DNA of 64,000 bases from Shinella daejeonensis (lineage in GTDB: Bacteria > Pseudomonadota > Alphaproteobacteria > Rhizobiales > Rhizobiaceae), in NCBI RefSeq assembly GCF_024281235.1, contig NZ_JAHWXY010000001.1:992001-1056000 (forward strand), in the 5' to 3' direction. The notes beneath the pieces were generated by a model. It was given only the letters and a program-made list of their open reading frames with translations. It was not told the DNA's origin and did not search any database. Within the stretch, counting starts at the first letter, position 1; each line of letters starts with the position of its first letter. A program made the translations under genes and the position numbers. Positions 15,446-24,848 of the stretch are shown piece by piece.

Positions 15446-16885
15446 TCAGACGCCGCTGACGCCGTCCGCGCCGATATAGGCGATACGCAGCATGTTGGTG
15501 GCGCCCGGCGTTCCAAGCGGCACACCCGCGGAGATGATGATGCGATCCCCCGGCTTGCCGAATTCCTCGGAAACGACGATACGGCAGGCGCGGTTCACCA
15601 TGTCGTCGAGGTCGACGGCGTCACCGGTGACCACGCAATACAAGCCCCAGACGACCGAAAGCCGCCGCGCCGTCTCGATGACCGGTGACAGCGCGAGGAC
15701 CGGCACCTCCGGCCGCTCGCGCGCCGCACGCAGGCCCGTGGTGCCGGAAGAGGTGTAACAGACGATGGCAGAAAGCTTCAGCGTCTCGGCGATCTGGCGG
15801 GCGGCGAGCGAGATCGCATCCGCGCCGGTCGCCTCCGGCGGCGTGCGCTGGGCGTACATGATGCCGTGGTAATGCGGATCGCGCTCGACCTGCCGGGCGA
15901 TGGACGCCATGGTCGAGACCGCCTCGACGGGATAGTCGCCCGAGGCCGACTCGGCCGACAACATCACCGCATCGGCGCCCTCGAAGACCGCCGTGGCGAC
16001 GTCCGACACTTCCGCGCGGGTCGGCACCGGCGCGGAAATCATCGATTCCAGCATCTGGGTGGCGACCACCACCGGTTTGCCGGCGCGGCGGCAGGCGCGA
16101 ATGAGCTGCTTTTGCAAGCCGGGAACGGTTTCCAGCGGCATTTCCACGCCGAGGTCGCCGCGCGCCACCATCAGCGCATCGGAAAGCTCGATGATCTCGT
16201 CGATGCGCTCGATCGCCTGCGGCTTCTCGATCTTCGACATCAGGCCGACACGGCCACGGGCGATCTTGCGCACTTCCGCAAGATCCTCCGGGCGCTGGAT
16301 GAACGACAGCGCCAGCCAGTCGACGCTACCGGTCGCCAGAACCGCATCGAGGTCGACCCGGTCCTTCTCCGTGAGCGCGCCGACGCCGAGAAGCGTGTCC
16401 GGCAGGCTCACGCCCTTGCGGTCGGAAATCTTCGTGCCGGAAACGACGGTACAGACGATTGATTTTCCATCGACCGATTCCGCACGCAGATGCAGCTTGC
16501 CGTCGTCGATCAGCAGGCGATCGCCGGCCTTCACCGATTCGAGGATCTCCGGATGGGGCAGGAAGACGCGCGTATTGTCGCCGGGCTCGTCGCGATTGTC
16601 GAGCGTGAAGGTTTGGCCGGGCTTCAGTTCCTCGGAACCGTTGGCGAATTTGCCGACGCGCAGCTTCGGCCCCTGAAGATCGGCGAGAATGCCGATCGGC
16701 CGGCCGCAGCGGGCTTCCACCGCCCGGATGCGGCTGATCAGCGTGCGCATCACGTCGTGGCTGGCGTGGCTCATGTTGATCCGGAACAGATCGGCCCCCG
16801 CCTCATGCAGCTTCTGGATCATCTCTTCCTCGAAGGAAGCGGGTCCGAGCGTTGCGAGGATTTTGACTTTTCTATTCCGTCTCAT
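15446..16885 (-). CDS. pyk: pyruvate kinase
   Basis: A 479-residue pyruvate kinase, converting PEP and ADP to pyruvate and ATP. The N-terminus MRRNRKVKILATLGPAS, the FRINMSHASHD segment, ADLQGPKLRVG, the active-site KIEKPQAIERIDEII, GDLGVEMPLETVP and the K-bearing PVVVATQMLESMI are all present. The C-terminal regulatory domain is complete. The start ATG at 16885 overlaps the stop of the DUF1036 gene (TGATG), so the two are co-transcribed. Confidence 0.97.
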   Translation of the reverse strand: MRRNRKVKILATLGPASFEEEMIQKLHEAGADLFRINMSHASHDVMRTLISRIRAVEARCGRPIGILADLQGPKLRVGKFANGSEELKPGQTFTLDNRDEPGDNTRVFLPHPEILESVKAGDRLLIDDGKLHLRAESVDGKSIVCTVVSGTKISDRKGVSLPDTLLGVGALTEKDRVDLDAVLATGSVDWLALSFIQRPEDLAEVRKIARGRVGLMSKIEKPQAIERIDEIIELSDALMVARGDLGVEMPLETVPGLQKQLIRACRRAGKPVVVATQMLESMISAPVPTRAEVSDVATAVFEGADAVMLSAESASGDYPVEAVSTMASIARQVERDPHYHGIMYAQRTPPEATGADAISLAARQIAETLKLSAIVCYTSSGTTGLRAARERPEVPVLALSPVIETARRLSVVWGLYCVVTGDAVDLDDMVNRACRIVVSEEFGKPGDRIIISAGVPLGTPGATNMLRIAYIGADGVSGV

Positions 16886-17313
16886 CAGTTCTGGCTTTCC
16901 TGGGTCCCTGGGGTATCGGAAAGCTGCACCATCCAGCTTCCCTGACGGCCCGTGTCGTATTCCTTGAAGCCCATGCGCTGGAAGCCACGGGCGAAGCAGT
17001 CCTGGACGCCGACGATCTTGAACTCGTTTTCGGCGACGCACATGTTGACGTCGCCGGTCCAGCGGCCGCCGCGGGCGGCGTCCTCGGCATAGAGATAATA
17101 GTAACGCGACTGGAGTTCGCCTTCGATCAGCGTGGCGCAGGTCGTTGCGGGAACCTGCCACCAGCCTTCGGTGACCCAGCCCTCCGCGGCGCGGTAACCG
17201 ATGGCCACACCGACGAGGTTCTGCGTACCGTTGCAAACGCGGAAATCGGCCTTGGCCGTATCCGGGATCGATAGGGCGAGGAATCCCGCAAAAGCGAAGA
17301 GTCCAACCTTCAT
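16885..17313 (-). CDS. DUF1036 secreted protein
   Basis: A 142-residue exported protein: a signal peptide MKVGLFAFAGFLALSIPDTAKA followed by DFRVCNGTQNLVGVAIGYRA, GWWQVPATTCATLI and RYYYLYAEDA, the DUF1036 signature. The four conserved cysteines suggest disulfides in the periplasm. The stop codon overlaps the pyk start by one base, and this pairing is, as I recall, usual in Rhizobiales. Function is unknown. The start at 17313 was chosen because it begins the signal peptide; upstream in-frame sequence is arginine-rich. Confidence 0.88.
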   Translation of the reverse strand: MKVGLFAFAGFLALSIPDTAKADFRVCNGTQNLVGVAIGYRAAEGWVTEGWWQVPATTCATLIEGELQSRYYYLYAEDAARGGRWTGDVNMCVAENEFKIVGVQDCFARGFQRMGFKEYDTGRQGSWMVQLSDTPGTQESQN

Positions 17314-17525
17314 GAGGCTGCGGGTATTCCGGAGAAACGGACGATGGATCTTGGCTCTCACGGCTTCCGATGGAACTCCGTTGATTTGATAACGCGCTTT
17401 CTTGCGACGGCGAGGCCGGAATGTCAACGCAACTCTGGGCGAGCGCAGGGCAAGCATCGTCACATCTTGCAGCCCGATCCGCCCCGTGCGATCAATCCCG
17501 CGTGAAACCATATCCGGCGTTCCCC

Positions 17526-18314
17526 ATGCATGACGAAGCCCCCTTTGAAATCATCGACGGCGACCCCGGCCTCGGCCTGGTGATCCTGGCCGATCACGCC
17601 ACCAACCGCCTGCCGGCGCGTTACGGCAGCCTCGGATTGCCGGAAAGCGCCTTCCGCCGCCACATCGCCTATGACATCGGGGTGGAGGGCGTCGTGCGGG
17701 GCCTTGCCGCCCGGCTCGGCGCGCCGGCCGTGATGAGCCGCTTCTCCCGCCTGCTGATCGATCCCAACCGCGGCGAGGACGACCCGACCCTCATCATGCG
17801 CATTTCCGATGGCGCGATCGTTCCCGGCAACCATCCGCTGACGCCGGAAGACGCCCGCCACCGGCTCGAAGCCTTCCACCGCCCCTATCACGACGCCGTG
17901 GCCCGCACCATCGCGACGACGGCGGAGCGAACCGGCGGGGCGCCGCTGGTCATCTCCATGCATTCCTTCACGCCCGCCTGGAAGGGCGTGGGCCGTCCCT
18001 GGCATGTGACGGTGCTGTGGGACAGCGACCCGCGCGCCGTGCAGCCGCTCCTGACGCAGCTGCGGGCGCTGGAGAACGTCGAGGTCGGCGACAACGAGCC
18101 CTACGACGGGGCGCTGCGCGGCGACACGATGTTCCGCCACTGCATGGTCACGGGCATTCCGCATGCCTTGATCGAGATCCGCCAGGACCAGATCGGCGAC
18201 GAAGCCGGCATTGCGGCATGGGTCGACCGGCTGGCGCCGATCCTTACACGGTTGAACGCCGACCCGGCGCTGCATATGTATCGGATATTCCCGTCCCGGA
18301 CCGGGGCCTATTGA
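17526..18314 (+). CDS. N-formylglutamate amidohydrolase family protein, copy 1
   Basis: A 262-residue member of the N-formylglutamate amidohydrolase (HutG-like) family, zinc enzymes that release formate or cleave similar amides. Motifs are LVILADHATNRLP at the N-terminus, DPNRGEDDPTL, HRPYHDAV, VISMHSFTPAWKG and a late HALIEIRQDQI with the conserved glutamate. The ATG at 17526 lacks a clear ribosome-binding site; a GTG at 17502 is an alternative. It is followed by DUF1244 with 16 bases between them. The substrate is uncertain, since no hut genes are near. Confidence 0.85.
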   Translation: MHDEAPFEIIDGDPGLGLVILADHATNRLPARYGSLGLPESAFRRHIAYDIGVEGVVRGLAARLGAPAVMSRFSRLLIDPNRGEDDPTLIMRISDGAIVPGNHPLTPEDARHRLEAFHRPYHDAVARTIATTAERTGGAPLVISMHSFTPAWKGVGRPWHVTVLWDSDPRAVQPLLTQLRALENVEVGDNEPYDGALRGDTMFRHCMVTGIPHALIEIRQDQIGDEAGIAAWVDRLAPILTRLNADPALHMYRIFPSRTGAY

Positions 18315-18330
18315 CGTCGAAGGAGCCGTG

Positions 18331-18636
18331 ATGACCGATTTGACCCGCGAACAGCAGACGGAGTTCGAGGCCGCCGCCTTTCGCCGCCTGATCGGCCATC
18401 TGCGCGAGCGCGGCGACGTACAGAACATCGACCTGATGAACCTTGCCGGCTTCTGCCGCAATTGCCTGTCGGACTGGTATCGCGAGGCCGCGAACGCGGC
18501 CGGCGCGCCGCTCGAAAAAGACGAGGCCCGCGAGATCGTCTACGGCATGCCCTATGCGGTCTGGCGCGAACGCCACCAGCAGGAGGCCAGCGACGAGCAG
18601 AAGGCCGCCTTCATCAAAAACCGGCCGAAGGAATAA
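18331..18636 (+). CDS. DUF1244 family protein
   Basis: A 101-residue DUF1244 protein with the diagnostic NLAGFCRNCLSDWYREA segment and EIVYGMPYAVWRERHQQ. The C-x-x-C pair may bind metal. The ATG at 18331 is preceded by AGGAGCCGTG. It is in an operon with the preceding amidohydrolase. Function is unknown; the family is widespread in Proteobacteria. Confidence 0.88.
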   Translation: MTDLTREQQTEFEAAAFRRLIGHLRERGDVQNIDLMNLAGFCRNCLSDWYREAANAAGAPLEKDEAREIVYGMPYAVWRERHQQEASDEQKAAFIKNRPKE

Positions 18637-18841
18637 CCTCCCGCGTGGAAAATCCGGCCGCAGCGCACCATAGGCCTTGATCTTGCCGGAACTTCGCGGC
18701 AGACCACGGCGCAAGCCCCTTTCCCTTGTGGAAACAGGCCGGGCCGGAACCCCGATGCGCCCCGCATCAAGGGGTCTATCGCGATGAATTCAAAAGAACG
18801 GACGCGCCGACCCGGTGCTGTCCAGGAGAGGCAAGCAAGAC

Positions 18842-19111
18842 ATGGCTATCGACGCAGCAGAGTCCCAGGGTTCGGTTGAAAACGTGGCGGCAGCGGAACT
18901 GCGCCAGCTCATCGAGCGCATCGAGCGTCTCGAAGAGGAGAAGGCCTCGATCAGCGACGACATCAAGGACGTCTACGGCGAGGCGAAGGGACGCGGCTAC
19001 GACACCAAGGCGATGCGGACCATCGTCCGGCTGCGCAAGAAGGACGCCAATGAGCGCCTCGAGGAAGAAAGCATCCTGCAAACCTATATGGCCGCCCTCG
19101 GCATGGAGTGA
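18842..19111 (+). CDS. gapR: GapR-type nucleoid protein (DUF2312)
   Basis: An 89-residue DUF2312 protein. Caulobacter GapR, the characterised member, is a tetrameric clamp that binds overtwisted AT-rich DNA ahead of replication forks and stimulates topoisomerases. The matching core is [20 protein letters not shown] followed by [20 protein letters not shown] and [17 protein letters not shown]. Length agrees. The start at 18842 has AGGAGAGG upstream. A perfectly palindromic terminator separates it from the convergent DUF882 gene. The gene name is transferred from Caulobacter. Confidence 0.85.
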   Translation: MAIDAAESQGSVENVAAAELRQLIERIERLEEEKASISDDIKDVYGEAKGRGYDTKAMRTIVRLRKKDANERLEEESILQTYMAALGME

Positions 19112-19217
19112 CCGTATCGGGCACGGAAGCGGGCGGAACCGGCGACTGCGGCCCAAAGGCCGCTTCCGGCGACCCTGGGCCGACGCCTGTCTCCGGCGCT
19201 TTACTATCAACAAGACG

Positions 19218-19249
19218 AAAAACCCGCCGGATCGCTCCGGCGGGTTTTT
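19218..19249. terminator. bidirectional terminator between gapR and DUF882 gene
   Basis: Arms AAAAACCCGCCGG and CCGGCGGGTTTTT give a GC stem flanked by A and T tracts, so it can terminate both convergent genes. Confidence 0.9.
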
Positions 19250-19269
19250 CGTGTCGGATCCGTCCGGCT

Positions 19270-21051
19270 TCAGTTCGTCTCGAACTTGCGGACTTCCATG
19301 AAGTTGACAGCGGTGCCGCTGAAGCGGCCGGGATCGACATCCGCGCGTTCCTGCCGGAAGCCCGCCAGATAGACCGTCGTCGGAGCGGCGCGCATGCTGC
19401 TGCTCACGAAGCGCGGCGCCTCGACCGGCCGGGAGAGCGTGGCGAAGCGATCCTGGCTGAGCGCCAGACGCGACACCAGTTTCTGCGTCGGCTTCGGCTC
19501 GGTGCGGATCGCGCCGCGGCTGGCCGCATCGGCGTCCTTCTTCTTCGGCCGGCCACTTTTGCCGGAAGCATCCGCCCCCGCCCTGATCGCAAAGGCGCTA
19601 GACGCCTGATTGCCCGCGGTTTCGCCCATCAGGGCCGCCATTTCCATCGTGCCTTCGCCGGAAGACAGGTCGAGCGGATCGGCGAGAGCCACGAGACCCG
19701 GCCGCTCCATCGGCGTGGGCAGCGCAACCTCGACCTCGGCGGCGGCCATCAGCGCCGTCCGGCCCTGATCGATCTCCACCTGCGGCCGCAGGCCGGGGAT
19801 CGGAACCTGCGCGAATTCCGCAGTGGCGGCATCATTGTCTTCCTCGACGGCCGCCGTCAGCACCGCACCGGGCTCGGCGTCGCCGGCCTGACCGCGAACA
19901 CCGAGAAGTTCGGGCACCGGAACGGCATAGGCGTCGAGATCGGCGAATTCGCTCGCGGTCTCCTCCGCCCTCGGTGTGGCCGCATCGAGAGCGGCGACCG
20001 CGCTGCCGGTGGCCGGAGCGACGAGGGCAAGCTCGCTTGCGCCTTCCCCGGCCGGACGGGCCAGCGCCGGGCGCACGCCCGGAAGCGGCGCGGTGAAGGC
20101 GAGTTCGGTCTCCTGCGCGGCAGGTCTCTGGTCCGGTGCCGGCTTGGCGACATCACGCGCGGCGGGAGCGCTATTGCCGCCCGCCGCCGGATTGACGATG
20201 GCATCGGGTTCTTCATCCTCGTCGCCATTGTTGCCGAAGAGTGCGGCGAAAAGCGTCTTGCTCTTGCGCTTGGATGCGGCGGGCGACGCACCGCCGCCGG
20301 CCATCGCCACGGACGTGCCGGTAACGCGCTGCTTGTAATCGGCGACCGCCTGCTCGTAGCCCGGCAACGGCTTGCCGTCCGTCGGGATGTGCATGGTCTT
20401 TCCGTCGGGGAAAAGCCGGACCAGTTCCTGGCGGCTCATACGCGGCCAGGCGCGCACGCTGCCGACGTCGAGATGGACGAAGGGCGAGCCGGACGTCGGG
20501 TAGTAGCCGACGCCGCCGACCTGGAATTTCATCGCGGCGGCGCGCAGCGCCGAAAGCTTGACCCCCGGGATATAGAAGTCCATCGCCTTGCCGAGCATAT
20601 GCTGGCTCGTCTTGGCGACGCCCTTGGAGCGGGAGCGCAGCATCGAATTGGTGGCCGGCGAGCGATAGGCGGAGACGACGTTGATATAGCCCGTCGCCCC
20701 GACCTTCTGGTAGACTTCCCAGACGAGATCGAACAGACGGGGGTCCATCTTCGTCGGCTCGTTGCGCCGCCAGTCGCGCAGCAGGCGGTTGAGTTGATCG
20801 AGCCCGCGCTGGTCATAGCGGCCGTTGCGCTTGTAGACGATCTCGGCCTGTTCCTTGGTATGGATGAAATGGATCTTGAGCGACCGGTTGCCCGTCTTCG
20901 CCTGCACGGTGGCGGGAATGGCGGCGGGAAGGATGAGACCGGCCGACAGCAGGGCCGTCATCAGCGCCTTGGGCAGCTTGCCGAATGCAGCCTTGCACAC
21001 GCCGCTCAGGGTCATCCCCGGGAGCTTCATCGATGCGAACAATTTTGCCAA
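19270..21051 (-). CDS. DUF882 / peptidase M15-type protein with long low-complexity tail
   Basis: A 593-residue protein. After a signal or anchor segment (about residues 27-50) comes the DUF882 (YcbK-like, M15 family) domain, residues about 55-215, with the zinc ligands visible as His151 in SQHMLGKAMDF, Asp158 and His193 in FVHLDVG. Such proteins cleave peptidoglycan cross-links. The remaining 370 residues are alanine-, proline- and acid-rich with no fold apparent, and end in a short conserved-looking tail with TVYLAGFRQE and FSGTAVNFMEV. It is monocistronic and convergent with gapR. Catalytic residues look intact; the tail role is unknown. Confidence 0.82.
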   Translation of the reverse strand: MAKLFASMKLPGMTLSGVCKAAFGKLPKALMTALLSAGLILPAAIPATVQAKTGNRSLKIHFIHTKEQAEIVYKRNGRYDQRGLDQLNRLLRDWRRNEPTKMDPRLFDLVWEVYQKVGATGYINVVSAYRSPATNSMLRSRSKGVAKTSQHMLGKAMDFYIPGVKLSALRAAAMKFQVGGVGYYPTSGSPFVHLDVGSVRAWPRMSRQELVRLFPDGKTMHIPTDGKPLPGYEQAVADYKQRVTGTSVAMAGGGASPAASKRKSKTLFAALFGNNGDEDEEPDAIVNPAAGGNSAPAARDVAKPAPDQRPAAQETELAFTAPLPGVRPALARPAGEGASELALVAPATGSAVAALDAATPRAEETASEFADLDAYAVPVPELLGVRGQAGDAEPGAVLTAAVEEDNDAATAEFAQVPIPGLRPQVEIDQGRTALMAAAEVEVALPTPMERPGLVALADPLDLSSGEGTMEMAALMGETAGNQASSAFAIRAGADASGKSGRPKKKDADAASRGAIRTEPKPTQKLVSRLALSQDRFATLSRPVEAPRFVSSSMRAAPTTVYLAGFRQERADVDPGRFSGTAVNFMEVRKFETN

Positions 21052-21245
21052 ACCTATCCCCGTCCGACGGGCAACGAACGTCCGTTATCCCAAATGACCG
21101 CCAATTGCGGTGAGAGCATGGCAAATCGGCCACACTCAATCACCCGGCAAGTCTTATAGTGAACAATCCACTAACAGGGAATAAACGACAATCGCTAAAT
21201 CGACGGGCGCGAAATCGACAGGCAGACGCGGCGAAGGGCCGCGTC

Positions 21246-22796
21246 CTATGCGGCATCCCGCAGCGGATCCTCCGGATCGATGTCGTAATCCTTGAGCTTG
21301 CGGTAAAGCGTTGAGCGGCCGATGCCGAGCTTGCGGGCGACCTGGCTCATCTGGCCGCGATAGAACTTCAGCGCGAAGCGGATTAACTCCTCCTCCACCT
21401 CCGCAAGCTTGCGCACATGGCCGCCGCGATCGACGCTGGCGATGACGTTTTCGAGGCCGGCGGGTTCGCCCGCGCCCGCTTCGTTCGCAAACCCATCCAC
21501 GGGCGCGACACGCGGACCCGGCGTCTCGCCGGCGTCATCGCGCGAGAAGGTCGAAGCCGCCGACGGCGAAGCCTCCCAGGCGACGGCGCCCGTCTCCGAC
21601 AGGCTGTAGCCGGGCACCTGGGCGGCGATCTGCGGAAAGTCGCTCGCCGCCAGTTCCCCGCCTTCCGAAAGCACGACGGCGCGGAAGATGGCGTTTTCCA
21701 GCTGGCGGATATTGCCCGGCCAGTCATAGGCCGTCAGAAGCGCCATGGCCCCGGCCGAAACCGTCAGCGGACGCGCCAGCTTCTGTTCCCCGGCAAAGCG
21801 TTGCACGAAGGCGCGCACGAGGACCGGAATGTCCTCCTTTCGCCGCCTGAGCGCCGGAATGGTGATGGGAAAGACGTTCAGGCGATAGTAAAGGTCCTCG
21901 CGGAACCGGCCCTCCCGCACCTCGCTGATGAGATCGCGGTTGGTCGCCGAGATGAGCCGCACGTCGACCTTCTGGGGGAAGCGTGCGCCGATGGTCTCGA
22001 TTTCCCCCTGCTGGACGGCGCGCAGCAGCTTCACCTGCACCTCCAGCGGCAGGTCGCCGATCTCGTCGAGGAACAGCGTACCGCCGTCGGCTTCCATGAA
22101 TTTTCCGATATGGCGCTCCGTCGCACCCGTAAAGGCGCCCTTCTCGTGACCGAACAGGATGCTTTCCACCAGATTGTGCGGGATCGCACCGCAATTGACG
22201 GTGACGAAGGGCTTGCCGGCACGCGCACTCGCCGCCTGTATGGCGCGGGCGACCATTTCCTTGCCGACGCCCGATTCCCCTTCCAGCACCACAGGAATAT
22301 CCGACTGCGCGGCGCGACGCGAAAGGTCCAGCACACGCAGCATTTCGGAACTGGCCGAGACGAGATCATCGAAATGCACCGTCTCGCTGCGCTGGCGGCG
22401 ACTGCCGCGCCCGCGCCCGTCACGCCGCTCCACCTTGAGCGCATTGCCGATCGCCACGCCGAGCCGCTCCGGCGACACCGGCTTCACCACGAAATCGAAC
22501 GCTCCGGCACGCATCGCCATGACGACCGTCTCGATGCCGCCCTGTCCGGTCTGCACGACGACGGGAATGGTGATCTCGCGCTCGGCGATCGCCGAAAGAA
22601 AGCCCGAGCCGTTCATTTCCGGCATCATCAGGTCGAGCAGGATGACGTTGATCAGTCCGCCCTTGCGGTCCAGCATGTCGAGGCCGGCGCGGCCGTTCTC
22701 CGCCATATGGGCGACGTGACCGGCGCGCTCGATCATATTCTTGAGCAGCCTGCGCTGGACAGGATCGTCGTCGATGACAAGAATGTGAGCGGTCAT
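21246..22796 (-). CDS. sigma-54-dependent response regulator (NtrC family)
   Basis: A 516-residue three-domain regulator. It has a receiver domain (phospho-acceptor Asp55 in LLDLMMPE), a sigma-54 AAA+ domain with Walker A GESGVGKE, the sigma-54-contact loop GAFTGA and Walker [10 protein letters not shown], then a 70-residue acidic linker and a Fis-type helix-turn-helix at the end ([17 protein letters not shown]). It should activate RpoN-dependent promoters when phosphorylated. No histidine kinase gene is adjacent, so it is an orphan. It is divergent from the oligopeptidase gene. Target genes are unknown. Confidence 0.92.
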   Translation of the reverse strand: MTAHILVIDDDPVQRRLLKNMIERAGHVAHMAENGRAGLDMLDRKGGLINVILLDLMMPEMNGSGFLSAIAEREITIPVVVQTGQGGIETVVMAMRAGAFDFVVKPVSPERLGVAIGNALKVERRDGRGRGSRRQRSETVHFDDLVSASSEMLRVLDLSRRAAQSDIPVVLEGESGVGKEMVARAIQAASARAGKPFVTVNCGAIPHNLVESILFGHEKGAFTGATERHIGKFMEADGGTLFLDEIGDLPLEVQVKLLRAVQQGEIETIGARFPQKVDVRLISATNRDLISEVREGRFREDLYYRLNVFPITIPALRRRKEDIPVLVRAFVQRFAGEQKLARPLTVSAGAMALLTAYDWPGNIRQLENAIFRAVVLSEGGELAASDFPQIAAQVPGYSLSETGAVAWEASPSAASTFSRDDAGETPGPRVAPVDGFANEAGAGEPAGLENVIASVDRGGHVRKLAEVEEELIRFALKFYRGQMSQVARKLGIGRSTLYRKLKDYDIDPEDPLRDAA

Positions 22797-22970
22797 TGCA
22801 ACCTCCTTGCCTCACGGCATGCCTCATGCACACCCAAGGGACCTGAACTGCGGCAGATACTGGCAGGAAGGGTTGAACATGCCGTTTTGAGAAAGGCTTG
22901 CATTTTAACGACTGCCGACGCAAGCAAGGTGCCGGACGCCCGCAATGCCCGACAGGAAAGAGGAAGGCCG

Positions 22971-24827
22971 ATGAACCGCATTTTCCCGATCTCCCGGATC
23001 CCCCGCACACCGGCGGAGGCCGCCGCCGCGACCACCGCCGGCCTCGGCGACCTGCCACGCTGGAACCTTTCCGATCTCTATCCCTCGCCCGCTTCGGCGG
23101 AATACCGCGATGACGTGGCGAAGGCGGAAGCCGATGCTCTCGCCTTCGAGGCGAAATGGAAGGGCAAACTCGATGCGGCGACGCAGAAGGACGGCAATGA
23201 AGGCATCGGCGCGGCCGTGCGGGATTTCGAGGCGCTGGAGGAACTGCTCGGCAGGATCATCTCCTATGCGGGGCTGACCTATTTCTCCGACACCACTGCT
23301 CCGGAAAACGGCAAATTCTACGGTGACGCCCAGTCGAAGCTCACCGACATCGGCGCGCATCTTCTGTTTTTCTCCCTTGAACTCAACAGGATAGAAGACG
23401 ACCGCCTTGCCGCGGCCCTTGCCGGCGATCCGCTTGCCGCCCACTATCAGCCGTGGATAGAGGACCTGCGCAAGGAAAAGCCCTATCAGCTCGACGACCG
23501 GACGGAGCAACTCTTCCTCGAGAAGTCGATGACGGGAGCGGCGGCCTGGAATCGCCTCTTCGACGAGACCATGGCGTCACTGCGCTACAGGATCGACGGC
23601 GAGGACGTGGCGCTGGAAGTGGCCTTGAACCAGCTCCAGTCGCCGGAGGGCGCGGCGCGGCGCGAGGCGGCCCAAGCGCTTGCCGCCACCTTCAAGGCCA
23701 ATATCCGCACCTTCACGCTGATCACCAACACGCTCGCCAAGGACAAGGAAATCTCCGATCGCTGGCGCGGCTTCAAGGACATCGCCGACAGCCGCCACCT
23801 GGCCAATCGCGTCGAGCCGGAGGTGGTGGCCGCGCTGGCCGCCGCCGTGCGCGAAGCCTATCCGCGCCTTTCCCATCGCTACTACGCGATGAAGGCGAAG
23901 TGGCTCGGAATGGAGCAGATGGACTATTGGGATCGCAATGCGCCCCTTCCCGAGACACCCGATGCGATCATCCCGTGGAGTGAGGCCCGCGATACCGTTC
24001 TTTCGGCCTATGACGCCTTCTCGCCGGAAATGGCCGACATCGCCCGCCGGTTCTTCGACCGCAACTGGATCGACGCGCCGGTGCGCGCCGGCAAGGCGCC
24101 GGGGGCCTTCGCGCATCCGACCGTGCCCTCCGTCCATCCCTATGTGCTCGTCAACTACATGGGCAAGCCGCGCGACGTGATGACGCTTGCCCACGAACTC
24201 GGCCACGGCGTGCATCAGGTGCTTGCCGGCCGCCAGGGCGCGCTGATGGCCTCGACGCCGCTGACGCTTGCCGAAACCGCTTCCGTCTTCGGCGAGATGC
24301 TGACCTTCCGCAGCCTGCTCGACCGGACGAAGAACAAGCGCGAGCGCAAGGCCATGCTCGCCCAGAAGGTCGAGGACATGATCAACACGGTGGTCCGCCA
24401 GATCGCCTTCTACGAATTCGAACGCAAGGTGCACGACGCCCGTCGGAACGGGGAGCTGACGAGTGACCAGATCGGCGAGCTGTGGCTTTCGGTGCAGGGC
24501 GAAAGCCTCGGTCCGGCGATCCGCATCTCCGAGGGTTACGAGACCTATTGGGCCTATATCCCGCATTTCATCCATTCGCCCTTCTACGTTTATGCCTATG
24601 CGTTCGGCGATTGCCTCGTGAACTCGCTCTATGCGGTCTACCGGCAGGCCGAAGACGGCTTCCAGGAGAAGTATTTCGACCTGCTGAGGGCCGGCGGCAC
24701 CAAGCATCATTCCGAACTGCTGGCGCCCTTCGGGCTCGACGCGGGCGATCCGTCGTTCTGGAGCAAGGGACTGGCGATGATCGAAGGGCTGATCGACGAG
24801 CTGGAAGCGCTTGATAAAGCCGTTTGA
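22971..24827 (+). CDS. pepF: M3-family oligoendopeptidase F
   Basis: A 618-residue zinc metallopeptidase of family M3 that degrades short peptides in the cytosol. The active-site helix is LAHELGHGVHQVL (H-E-x-x-H), preceded by VLVNYMGKPRDVMT and followed by the glutamate-bearing AETASVFGEML. The ATG at 22971 has an excellent AAAGAGGAAGG ribosome-binding site; the reading frame stays open far upstream, but that part lies opposite the response-regulator gene and is not coding. It is divergent from the regulator and followed 21 bases later by pabB. Confidence 0.94.
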   Translation: MNRIFPISRIPRTPAEAAAATTAGLGDLPRWNLSDLYPSPASAEYRDDVAKAEADALAFEAKWKGKLDAATQKDGNEGIGAAVRDFEALEELLGRIISYAGLTYFSDTTAPENGKFYGDAQSKLTDIGAHLLFFSLELNRIEDDRLAAALAGDPLAAHYQPWIEDLRKEKPYQLDDRTEQLFLEKSMTGAAAWNRLFDETMASLRYRIDGEDVALEVALNQLQSPEGAARREAAQALAATFKANIRTFTLITNTLAKDKEISDRWRGFKDIADSRHLANRVEPEVVAALAAAVREAYPRLSHRYYAMKAKWLGMEQMDYWDRNAPLPETPDAIIPWSEARDTVLSAYDAFSPEMADIARRFFDRNWIDAPVRAGKAPGAFAHPTVPSVHPYVLVNYMGKPRDVMTLAHELGHGVHQVLAGRQGALMASTPLTLAETASVFGEMLTFRSLLDRTKNKRERKAMLAQKVEDMINTVVRQIAFYEFERKVHDARRNGELTSDQIGELWLSVQGESLGPAIRISEGYETYWAYIPHFIHSPFYVYAYAFGDCLVNSLYAVYRQAEDGFQEKYFDLLRAGGTKHHSELLAPFGLDAGDPSFWSKGLAMIEGLIDELEALDKAV

Positions 24828-24848
24828 ACGAAGGCTCCGGGCGACCGC

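Noticed and set aside
21417..22970. In-frame upstream extension of pepF by more than 500 codons
   Set aside because: The extension lies opposite the sigma-54 regulator. The ATG at 22971 has a strong ribosome-binding site and gives the family length.
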